Shown: piece after piece, positions 41,810-50,831 of the stretch
How positions within the stretch are numbered: position 1 is the first letter of the stretch
How the letters are laid out: every line of letters starts with the position of its first letter
NCBI RefSeq assembly: GCF_029227915.1
Contig: NC_079880.1
Span: forward strand, 15,208,001-15,272,000
Origin: Hydractinia symbiolongicarpus
Taxonomy: Eukaryota; Cnidaria; Hydrozoa; Anthoathecata; Hydractiniidae
DNA length: 64,000 bases
Direction of reading: 5' to 3'
Position numbers and translations under genes: made by a program
Notes under the pieces: model-generated
Told to the model about the DNA's origin: nothing
Seen by the model: the letters and a program-made list of their open reading frames with translations, nothing else
Database searches by the model: none

Positions 41810-42166
41810 ATAAAGAATGATAGATGGATGTGCATATTTTACATGGCTAGTCTCAGAAATCTCAAGGGATATACCCTGTCTATTATTTCCAGGAGGAGCC
41901 ATGGCTTAGATGGGGAGTCCTAGAGTATTTAATGCTCATTTTGAGCTACACAGACACAATTAGGGCCTGTGCTCTACTACACAACTCCTGGCAGCATCCA
42001 ACCGCCCACACAGTGTGCCATCTCCCCAATTTCCCTCACATGGCTTGGGCTAACCCGGGGCTATGGTAACATTTACTTGCCCATGTTGAATCGCTGCCAA
42101 GGGGAATCGAAATCGCGGCCTCCCGCACAAAGTGCGAGAGTTATAACCACTAAACTACGGCACCAC
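41810..42166 (-). mobile_element. tRNA-derived SINE, full-length
   Basis: Read on the minus strand, the head GTGGTGCCGTAGTTTAGTGG contains an A box (GTAGTTTAGTGGTTATAA, 42141-42158) and about 35 nt later a B box (GATTTCGATTCC, 42103-42114). A body of about 220 bp follows (blocks TGTTACCATAG, GGTTAGCCCAAGCCATGTGA, GAGCATTAAATACTCTAGGA) with a tail at 41820-41870. The body matches 47728-47938 on the plus strand. A pol III-transcribed retrotransposon that would use a LINE in trans. Confidence 0.82.
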
Positions 42167-42169
42167 AAA

Positions 42170-42580
42170 GCTGTTCGTCTGCTGACCTTCTTACCTTTTC
42201 TGGTCTCTACAGCACCCATCTATCACAACCTAGCCTTAATTAGATTCCCTGACATAATACAAGTTCTTAATGTCACTTTATTAAAAAACATCTTCTTAAA
42301 TGATATTCCTCAACCACTTGCTGAAACAATTGATGTCAATGCTATCCATCACCGTTTAACACAAGAAACAAATCTGCCAGTATGCTAGACCACTTTCATT
42401 GCAACACTATATACATTCTATAGTCTCAACTCAATCAAGTCTCAAACAGTTTCACCTTGGAATAATCTTCAAAAGGCAACTAATCTATCTTTCAGTTTAC
42501 TTTCTGCCCCATCTATAAAATCTAAACTAACTTTATTTTTTCTTTCCAGTTATGGCCCTCCTTGTTTTTTGTAATGTAAT
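42170..42580 (+). pseudogene. LINE ORF2 C-terminal remnant (probable)
   Basis: The frame gives APIYHNLALIRFPDIIQVLN, LLKNIFLNDIPQPL and VNAIHHRLTQE to a stop at 42388, then in other frames YSLNSIKSQTVSPWNNLQ and LSAPSIKSKL. The order resembles the last 120 residues of CR1/L2-like ORF2 proteins (loss of the RT core). Weak but consistent. Confidence 0.45.
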
Positions 42581-43142
42581 TCTTGATTTGTAATTCATTA
42601 ATGTTAGTAAAATCGCTGTGATGTTTCTTGTGCTGTATTTGCCGTGTTATGATGTGAGGTGATGTTTTTGTCTCTCTTTATTTGCTTTTTTTTTACTTTT
42701 TATTTTTTACAGCATACAAAACTTTTGTGGTACCAAAAAACTTTCTACTTGATTCTCTCCCGTCTTTTTTTTCTGTTTATTTAATAATTTAATGACACCA
42801 GTACATATCTACCTATCATAGACAATATAGTTCCTTCCCTCTTTTTTACCTTTAGGTGACCTCTACATTCTTTTTAGCTTCTGCTACAGTATTGGTCTTC
42901 TGCCATGATAATTATAGTAACTATCAAAATCTAGCACTTGTAATTTTACACATTTTCATACAGGCAAAGTAAATTGAATGCTTGAAAAGGACTACAAAGG
43001 CCAAAATTTGCTATTACGGTAATTTATAGATTTTTATAAATACAAAATACAATATATATAAAAAATATAAATGGTGTGCATAAAGAAAATTTATTAGTTT
43101 CTTTCTGATCTAGTATATCCAAAATTTACCTTTTCTCATTAC
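42581..43142. other. AT-rich sequence, nothing recognised
   Basis: Probably LINE 3' flank or decayed repeat; no supported feature. Confidence 0.4.
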
Positions 43143-43680
43143 ATGCCCGCATTGTTTAGAAAATGCTGCATTTATAATGGCGAATTTGCTTACGTAATGC
43201 ACATTATGATTGATGCAGACAAAAAATACACCGTATCATGGTGGGAGGCGACTTTAATAGTCATGTTGGGAAGTCAACTGAAGGTTATAGAGGTGTGCAT
43301 GGAGGCTATGGATTTGGGAGCAGAAATAAGGAAGGGGAGAGGTTGCTTGAGTTTGGAATGGCAACGGACATGGTGGTTTGCAACACATCATTCAGTAAGA
43401 GACAAAGTAGGCATATGAATGATAACATATGAGTCAGGTGGTTGTAAGATACAGATAGAATACTTCCTGGTTAGAAAGTCAGACAAGAAAGTGGTGAAGA
43501 ACGTGAAAGTTATATCGGGAGAAGAGTGTGTTTCCCAGCATAGGTTGCTGGTTTGTCATATTATCTTGAAGAGTGTTAAAAAAAACAAAGGGAAAGTACA
43601 GGCCCCGTCGTAAAGTCTGGAAGCCGATGGAAGAGATTGTAGCAAGACAATTTAGTGCAAAAGTTCAGCAGTTAGCCCAC
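43143..43680 (+). pseudogene. Outer LINE (RTE-like), endonuclease C-terminal half
   Basis: 43238-43432 reads MVGGDFNSHVGKST, GYGFGSRNKEGERLLEFGMA and DMVVCNTSFSK, with the catalytic GDFN of AP-type endonucleases. After a frameshift come YESGGCKIQIEYFLVRKSD, VISGEECVSQHRLLVC (43440-43560) and RRKVWKP. This is the endonuclease of an RTE-type LINE. It stops at about 43680, where an unrelated LINE begins; the RT of the outer element resumes at 46203. The N-terminal part is degraded. Confidence 0.75.
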
Positions 43681-46185
43681 AATGGTCAACATATTAAGGA
43701 GACAACTCGTGTTACTGAAAATAGTAGCACTCTTATAGACTTGATACTTTCTAACAGTTCTTGTATTTCTAAAACTGGTGTCATGGATTTAGGCATCAGT
43801 GATCACAATTTAGTTTATGTGATCAGAAAATTCAAAAGGCCAAAATTTGAACCTAAAACTATCAAGGTTCGTAGCTACAAGAACTTCAGTGAAGAGGCTT
43901 TTCTGAATGACCTCAGGAATTTAGACTGGTCATATTTTAATAATTATGATGACCTTGATGAAGCATGTGAGAAACTGAATAAAAATGTTAAAACAGTGGC
44001 TGACAAACATGCCCCTTTCAAAACAAATAGATTTTCTGGCCGTGTTGAGGCATGGGTCACTGATGAATTAATAATAGCCATGAAAGAAAGAGACTTCTTA
44101 AAACGGAAAGCATCAAAAACAAAATCCATCATAGACTGGGAAGCTTTCAAACAAAAAAGGAACCAGTAATAGGTCTCAAAATTCGACTCAAAAACGAGTA
44201 CTATAATGACGTTTTGCAGGACTTTCAAAAACGGACAAAACAACTTTGGAAAACCCTAAAACAACTGTTTCCTGATAAGTCAGGCAATAAAACTACCTCA
44301 ATAAAACGAGTAATACAAAACGATGGTACAGAAACTTCTCACTCGAAAGAAATTTCCAACACCTTCAATTCATTTTTTGTCAGTGTTGGTGCCAAACTAG
44401 CCTCTAAATTTTCTTCTGACACTACTAATGTTAATCCACCTGTTAGCGGACACGATTTTCGGCGGGCTCGTATTGAGACCAAAAGTGTCGAAAAAATAAT
44501 TAGTTCACTAAAACTGAAGCTACAGGCTTGGACGGAATTTGTTCACGACTGCTAAAAGCAGGTTCGTCAGTTTTAAGTATTTATTTATCAAGTCTTTTCA
44601 ACACATCTTTATTTACTGGTTATGTACCTAAATGTTGGAAGACTAAAAGGGTCTCGTCTATTTTTAAAAGTGGCAATAAAACAGATCCTACTAATTATCG
44701 GCCTATCTCCATTTTGCCAATTCCTATGAAAATTTTTGAAAAGTTAGTGCATGAGCAAATGTCTCATTTTATTTTTGAGCACAACTTCCTGAATGACAGA
44801 CAGTCCGGATTTTAAAAACTCTTTTCCACAGAAACTGCAGTAGTCGATGTCTCTGATTTTATTCTTACTGAGGTCGACCAACATAACTTTGTTTGTGCTG
44901 TGCTCATTGACCTTAAAAAAGCTTTTGACACTGTTGATCATAAAACTTTGTTAAAAAAACTATGGTGTTTTGGCATCAGAGATGCTGCCTTTGACTGGTT
45001 CAAATCCTACTTAACGCGCTGAATGCAGCTGACTCTTGTAAACGACACAGGATCAGATCTGCTTCATGAAAACGCTTTTGGGGTGCCACAGGGATCTGTG
45101 TTGGGACCCCTGCTCTTTCTTTTGTATACTGATGACTTAAAATCTGTCATCAATTCAAACTACCACCATCTATAGCAGATGATACAATAATTATTTCGTC
45201 CCATACAAACTTGGATACCCTTGTCTCCCAGGTCGAGTTAGAACTTTCGCAAGTCGACCTCTGGCTGAATAATAACAAAATGACTATTAATACAGACAAA
45301 ACTAAAACAATCTTTTTCGGCAACCACAGCCAGTTAAAAAAAGTTGAGAACAAAACTATCAATTATATGGGTATTGCTTTGAAGAGGAGCAAAAAAGTTA
45401 AATGTCTTGGGGTAACATTTGATAAAAAAATGGAATGGGAAGAGCACATTAATGACATAAATAAAAAAATTAAATATTCTAAAATTAGAACCATTGCATC
45501 CTGTTTAACACCTCACACAAAAAACCTTTTAATTAAATGCACTTGTCATGCCATATTAAAACTACTGCTCCTCGGCATGGGCTTGTGCCACCCAAGGTAG
45601 ATTGGAAAAACGAGAAAAACGATTAAAATGTGTCCGTACCTTTCTTGGGAAAGAGAGGGAATATTCAATGAATAATTTACTCATCAAAAACAATGCCATA
45701 TTAGTTTTCAAAGCCATGAATCACATTGCTCCTGATTACATGCGCTCAAAATTCCTTTTGACAAAAAAACTGTCATAATTATCAAACAAGAGGAGTTTCA
45801 AAAAACAGGTTTACACTTCCCTTGGTCAACACGGAATCTGGCAAAAAAGCTTTCCCATTTAGAGCTGCAAAAGTGTGGAATAATCTTCCAGACCAAGTGA
45901 TCTGTGATGGAAGTCTGCTTTCGTTTAAGACTTCCATCTCTAATGTATTTGGCAAATTCTAATGGAGATCACTTTTTAACTTTTTAATTTTTGTTTTTTA
46001 TTCTTTTTCTTTTCAATTTTCACAGATTATAAATGTTACTATGTTTGGTTGAGCGGAGGCAGTCAAGGCTTATCATTTTTTTCTTTTTTGTTCTAGTGGC
46101 CCCCTGTGGAAACAATCCACTAACTATAGGTTTTTGTGATTTTCTGGGCTAGTCACTTTAAATACTTATTATTACTATTATTAGT
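43681..46185 (+). mobile_element. Inner LINE (CR1/Jockey-like) inserted into the RTE-like LINE
   Basis: Same orientation as the outer element. It begins mid-endonuclease (TRVTENSSTLIDLILSNS, LGISDHNLVYVIRKF at 43700-43830), runs through the linker and RT to a C-terminal remnant near 45960, and ends with a 3' UTR closing in TTATTATTACTATTATTAG (about 46165-46185). Stops and frameshifts occur near 44169, 44530, 44815, 45021, 45174 and 45600. The catalytic loop reads IADD rather than YADD at about 45172. 5'-truncated and inactive. Confidence 0.8.
43700..45960 (+). pseudogene. Inner LINE endonuclease-RT (broken)
   Basis: Blocks in order: SDHNLV endonuclease end; PFKTNRFSGRVEAWVTDELI (about 44015); QLWKTLKQLFP; EISNTFNSFFVSVGAKLAS (about 44350); DGICSRLLKAGSSVLSIYLS (44530); WKTKRVSSIFKSG and NYRPISILPIPMKIFEKLV (44640-44750, RT fingers); VLIDLKKAFDTVDHKTLLKK (about 44905, first catalytic Asp); FGVPQGSVLGPLLFLLY (about 45080); ADDTIII (45178); NTDKTKTIFFG; KVKCLGVTFDKKMEWEEH (45400-45440). 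At least six breaks. The reverse transcriptase core motifs are otherwise conserved. Confidence 0.82.
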
Positions 46186-46202
46186 GGTAGTCAAGTGTAA
46201 TA

Positions 46203-47690
46203 GTGAATTGTTTCAAGGGCAAGGGTGATGCATTAGAAAGAGGTAACTATAGAGGTTTGAAGTTGGTTGATCAAGTAATGAAAGTTATTGAAAGAGTGAT
46301 TGATAAGTTACTTAGAGAAAGAATTGATATATATATAGATAAGATGCAATTTGTTTTTGTTATAGGGCGTGGCACTACAGATGCAATATTTTTACTCAGA
46401 CAGCTTCAGGAAAAGTATTTAGGAAAGAGAAAGAATCTCTATTTTGCCTTTGTAGATTTAGAGAAAGCTTTTGATAGAGTGCCACGTAAAGTTATTTGGT
46501 GGGCTATGAGAAAATTAGGTGTGGATGAGTGGCTAGTTACGATGGTACAGTCTATGTACAGCAATGCTAGAAGTCGTGTCAGGATTAACGATTCACTTAG
46601 TGATGAATTTAGTGTAAATGTTGGTGTACATCAGGGTTCTGTACTTAGTCCTTTGTTGTTTTTTCTAGTCTTAGAAGCGTTTTCGATGGAGAACAGGTTG
46701 TCCATGGGAGTTATTGTATGCAGATGACTCAGTTTTCATAGCAGAGTCAATGGACGAATTAGTTGAAAAGTTTGAGAAGTGGAAGAAATGACTAGAAGAA
46801 AAAGGGCTAAGGGTGAATACAGCAAAGTCTAAAGTCATGATTAGTAGCATTGCAGCCAAGTGTGACCTTGTAGTTGGAAAGTAGCCATGTGGAGTTTGCA
46901 GGAAAGGGGTTGGTAGTACCTCAATTTTTTGTCAGACTTGCAAGCTTTGGGTACATAAGAAGTGCTGTAATATTGGTGGAAGGTTAAGAGCTGACATACA
47001 GTTTGTATGCAAGCGTTGCAAAGGTGAGATTATAGAGAATGAAGTATTTCCAGCTTTAATGATGTACAACAGTGGCTCGTTAGAAATAGCTGAGAACTTC
47101 TGTTACTTAGGTGATATGTTGGGCAGTGAAGGGGGTGTTGGAAGAAGTGTTACTTGTAGGATAGGTTCTTCTTGGAAAAATTTCAGAGAGTTACTTCCTT
47201 TGTTGACTAGCAGAGTCTTGTCAATTGAGGTAAAAGGTAGGTTGTATGAGGCCTGTGTAAGAAGTGTTATGTTGTACGGTAGTGAGACATGGGCAGTGAA
47301 GCAGGAAGATCTTGACTGTTTAGAAGGAATGATATGAGAATGGTTAGGTGGATGTGTAACGCCAGTCTGAGAGACAGAAAGAGTTCAGATGAGCTATAAG
47401 AAGCAGGCTAGGTATCTGTAGAATTAAAGATGTTATCCAGTTAAGAAGATTGAATTAGCTGGGGCACTTGGAAAGAATGGAGGAGGATAATTGGGCAAGA
47501 AAGTGTAGAGACTTGATAGTTCCTGGGGCAAAGCCCAGAGACAGACCGAGAAAGACTTGGCAGGAGGTTATAAGGACAGACTTGATACAGAGGAAGTTGA
47601 GTTTAGATCTAACACAGTCTAGATCAGATTGGAAGAGGGTCATTTATATACCCCGTCCAACCCATGCTAGCATGGAAAACAGACGTTAAG
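46203..47690 (+). pseudogene. Outer LINE (RTE-like) reverse transcriptase with zinc-finger insert
   Basis: NCFKGKGDALERGNYRGLKL, FVDLEKAFDRVPRKVIWWAM (about 46450, first catalytic Asp) and GVHQGSVLSPLLFFLVLEA (46625) are RTE-type RT motifs. The YADD block follows after a frameshift (YADDSVF, about 46717). 46885-47030 encodes C-G-V-C-x-K-G-V-G ... C-x-x-C-x-x-W-V-H-x-x-C ... C-x-x-C, a PHD-like zinc finger between palm and thumb, then FCYLGDMLGSEGGVGRS and YEACVRSVMLYGSETWAVKQ. It ends near 47690 with WKRVIYIPRP. Several frameshifts. The portion between endonuclease and RT is replaced by the inner LINE. Confidence 0.82.
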
Positions 47691-47727
47691 CCGAGAATGA
47701 CATATTCTCTGATTAAGAGCAAACTTG

Positions 47728-47938
47728 GTGACGATTCAGTATGGCCGAGTGAATGTTACCATAACTAGACCTGGTTAACCCAAGTCATGTTAGGGAGGTT
47801 ATGGAAATGGTGCACTGTGTTGGCTGTTCGTTTGATGTTGCAGGTAGTTTCCTTGGAGAGCGTGGACCCTCTGCGTAGCTCGAAGTGAGCATTAAATACT
47901 ATAGCACTCCCCATTGAAGCCATGGTCCCTCCTATAGA
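47728..47938 (+). mobile_element. SINE copy, 5'-truncated
   Basis: Matches the body of the SINE at 41810-42166 (GAATGTTACCATAACTAG, GGTTAACCCAAGTCATGTTA, GTGCACTGTGTTGG, GAGCATTAAATACTATAGCA, CCATGGTCCCTCCT). The tRNA-like head is absent. It lies immediately downstream of the outer LINE's coding end. Confidence 0.78.
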
Positions 47939-48289
47939 AATAGCATATCTATTTTCTCTTTCATATTCTCAATATATCCATTGTTCTTTATGTAAAAACA
48001 AAATATTATGCCAAAAATGTTTATGATGATGTTAATTAGGATAGGAAAAATGCAACCTACCTTTAGTTTAGGATCACAACACTTCAATAACTTCTGTCAT
48101 TTGATTACAAATTTCGTGATTAGAAAATTGATTTCGTGTAGCGAGACTCGTCAGAACACAAATGCTGCGCCGTCTGTCTCGCAAAAACGGTTTTTGTTAC
48201 GAGGTGCCATCATGACAACGTACACTTCACACTCGTCGCCAGGGTTTTTTGTCTTTTTGATACGAGGACGATACGGTGGCCTACAAGTG

Positions 48290-48425
48290 TCACGGCGCAA
48301 ACAAGAAGCTCATGGCGCAAACAAGAAGCTCACGGCGCAAGCAAGAAGCTAACGGCACTAGCAAAATGTTCACGGCGCAAACAATAAGCCCACGGCGCAA
48401 AGAGAGAAGCTTCCACGGCGCAAAC
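48290..48425. repeat. Minisatellite, 20-bp CACGGCGCAAACAAGAAGCT units
   Basis: About six to seven units of CACGGCGCAARCAAGAAGCY with increasing variation to the right; it disrupts the only long frame across it. Confidence 0.88.
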
Positions 48426-48778
48426 GTTTTATCTCTGTTCACGGTTTTTTGAGCCATGGTGCTTTTTAGATCAAAATGGAACCGTTATTTTTCGCGAAAT
48501 GCTATAACTTTAGTAAACAACAAAATGTTTGTTTGATTTGAGTTTAGTCCAGCTTATTAATAATATAGATTATTCCATAGTAAATACATTGCTTGGCTTG
48601 GAAATTGTAAAAGGTTTTTTATGTCTGCGTGGCTAAAGAACCGGTACCGGCTCTTTAACTAAAAAACCGATAATTTTTTAGCCGGCTTTTTAACTAAAAA
48701 ACTGGTAAATTTTAGGTCACGTGATGCATCTCAACCCCATGCATACGGCGTGCATCCCTCATGCGCGCTCTTTCCAAA

Positions 48779-49180
48779 ATGGCTCTCATTGCGGAAGGTC
48801 AGTTGTACTCTTCGTTTGAAGAACTACAACAAAAAATTACCTTGTATAAGCAGAGGAATCATACTGAATTGTGGATAAGGGATTATAGAACCATAAAAGT
48901 AGCATGAAATATTACGAGTTAAAGTATGCATGTGTAAGCGGAGGAAGATCGTTCAAATCTCGTGGGTCAGGATTGCGAACTTCATCGTAAGTAATTTTTT
49001 TTTTATTTATGCTTTTTTATGAGAAGATTCTTCTAAATTGTTAGCTCTTTTATTTTGTAATGTTTTCCATAGAACTATGCAACAAGAATGCCCCTTTACC
49101 ATAGCTGTAAGAGTGTCTAAGGATGGAAAACACTTGCAAGTAAATCCTGTCAGTGAGTTAAGTATGCGTTATTCAATGCA
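48779..49180 (+). pseudogene. Fragment of a FAR1/ZSWIM-type (MULE-related) gene with one intron
   Basis: Begins MALIAEGQLYSSFEELQQKI, LYKQRNHTELWIRDYRTIKV, then a frameshift near 48905 and KYYELKYACVSGGRSFKSRG. A donor at 48987 (TTCATC|GTAAGTAA) and an acceptor ending at 49072 (TTTTCCATAG) join in frame to QQECPFTIAVRVSKDGKHLQ. The C-x-x-G-G, C-P-F and K-x-G-x-x-L-x-V order resembles the N-terminal zinc-binding domain of FAR1/ZSWIM3-like proteins derived from Mutator transposases. The rest of the domain (final His) and everything downstream are missing, so this is a broken exon pair. Family assignment is from memory. Confidence 0.55.
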
Positions 49181-49659
49181 CATCTACTTGTTCAAACTGT
49201 TACATTTCTCTTGGTTAATCTTTGCCTTCAACAATTATAAGATGTTCATCCGCAGTAAAAGGTCTTGTATAATTTCCTCAAGTTTAAATAAAAAAGAACA
49301 AGAGGGTTCTTTTCATACTCATGCTGCCATTACATAACGTTGGATGTTTTGAGGTGGGGTTTATGACCGTGACAAATAATGCACCACCAAATAATGCAAG
49401 TTTTTACAGTAATGCATTCTTGTGGAGAATTTCATAAGAGATCCAGGTTCAAATCCTGGCAGGAGTTAATAGGGTCAAAGGTAATGCCTCTCTTTGATCA
49501 TGCTACTTATTTTAGCAGATACAGTGTGCAAAAGCACTATTTGGAAATATTATAAGTTTTTTTAATTCTAATTTTAGAATGTTCTCCTCCCATTGCATTT
49601 TTTGATCATATATTACTCCAGTATCCACTTTTATTTCAGAAGTTACTGATTACTTGTCT

Positions 49660-49990
49660 TCTTAAAAAAAACTTTTAACCAGCACTCTAACTATCTCTGA
49701 AAAAAACCGGTGCTTTAAGTCTATTAAATAGCACGAAAAAAACCGGCACTCCTAATGAATCTCACGAAAAAAACTGACACTCTAATATCTCTACAAAAAA
49801 TGGCACTTTAAGGTAACCTTGTCTTCTACAAAAAACCCGGCTCTCTAGGTCTAATAAGTCCTACAAAAAATCCAGCTTTCCATAGTCTAATGAGTCTTAC
49901 GAAAAACACCGGTTCTCTGAGTATTACTGCAAAACAACCGGCACTCTAATTTTTACGAAAAAACCTGGTTTTCTGAGTATCTTTAGAGAT
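49660..49990. repeat. Degenerate tandem array with ACGAAAAAAACCGGCACTCT units
   Basis: Eight or so units of about 35-50 bp share RAAAAAACCGGYNCTCT followed by AAT(G)AGTCTY. The spacing is irregular. Similar AAAAAACCGG blocks occur at 48640-48710, so the array may once have extended further. Confidence 0.75.
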
Positions 49991-50310
49991 AAGGAAATAT
50001 TCCTTCTAGCACAGTCGCATGCTTGCAATGCAGTGACGTCACAAAAATCCAGCACCATGCGGTACCATACCATATTGAGCCATTGAATTCAAAGGAGTTA
50101 TCCCTAATAATCAGTGCAATGTTATGACATCATCAAAGTATGCAGAATAGGAGTCCAAAATTTTTCTAGCACAATTCCCTAAAAGTCTACGCATATCAAG
50201 GTTAAGTCCCTATTGAGCAATGACGTCATAAAATGCAGAAAATGAGTCCACAATTCTAGCACACAGGGAATTCCCTAAAAATCAACGCATGCGCAGTAAA
50301 AAGGAGAGTA
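49991..50310. repeat. Diverged direct repeats of about 100-115 bp before the virus-like element
   Basis: Blocks TGACGTCAYAAAA, TGCAGAAWATGAGTCCA, TTCTAGCACA and AATTCCCTAAAARTC, then ACGCATRYGCA recur two to three times (about 50000, 50115 and 50220). No gene. They lie directly 5' of the pPolB element and might be remnants of its terminal repeats; the other end shows no match. Confidence 0.55.
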
Positions 50311-50368
50311 ACTGTGTTAGTTGGGCAGAATGAAATCCTCTGAGAAAGTAAAATTATTACAATAAAGA

Positions 50369-50831
50369 ATGAACACACATACCGTGAAACAATTACGTGA
50401 TATTGCAAAAAACCCGTGGTTTAACCGGGTATTATGGGCTATGCAAGGCGGTATTGGTTGCCCTGTTGGAGAATGTATCACAGAAACCGGTCAGGCATAT
50501 AACATCGGAGGATATGGACGTCTTCGAGAGACAGTAGATGGCCAAGACCCGTCCAACCATCGGGGGTAAAATCAGGGAATGGTACAACCGGGTATTGCTT
50601 CCATCTGAGATGGATGTCTTCGAGAAACAGGAACTGTCGAAAAATCGTTCCGTGGTAAGGGATAAGATGCAGGGATGGTACAACTGGCTTGTGGACGCTG
50701 TTCCAAAGCCTATAAAAGAGGTTGTCAAGAGTACTTATGCAGCATTCAAACGCGAGGTGATGGGGTTCTATAACGGGACAGCCAACACAGGGCCTACATC
50801 CCATGATGAGGTAGAAAAAGAGGCCGAGTAA
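50369..50831 (+). pseudogene. Small ORF(s) of the virus-like element, function unknown
   Basis: Two overlapping frames, 50369-50569 and 50538-50831, seem to be one gene split by a frameshift near 50560. The first opens MNTHTVKQLRDIAKNP, which resembles the start of a Rho-N/SAP-like DNA-binding helix pair. The second has IREWYNRVLLPSEMDVFEKQ and WYNWLVDAVPKPIKEVVKS, then a Lys/Glu-rich tail ending EVEKEAE. NPWFNRVL and WYNRVLLP are internal echoes, suggesting local duplication. No enzymatic motif. Confidence 0.5.

Noticed and set aside
41969-42388. 139-codon frame
   Set aside because: First half is antisense to the SINE; only the second half resembles a LINE tail.
48008-48352. 114-codon frame
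   Set aside because: Ends in the 20-bp minisatellite and has no recognisable domain.
48290-48425. CRISPR-like array
   Set aside because: Units are contiguous without unique spacers; a minisatellite in a eukaryotic genome.
49440-49466. tRNA 3' half (CCAGGTTCAAATCCTGG arm)
   Set aside because: A good T-arm, but no D-arm, anticodon arm or acceptor pairing upstream; at most a SINE or tRNA fragment.
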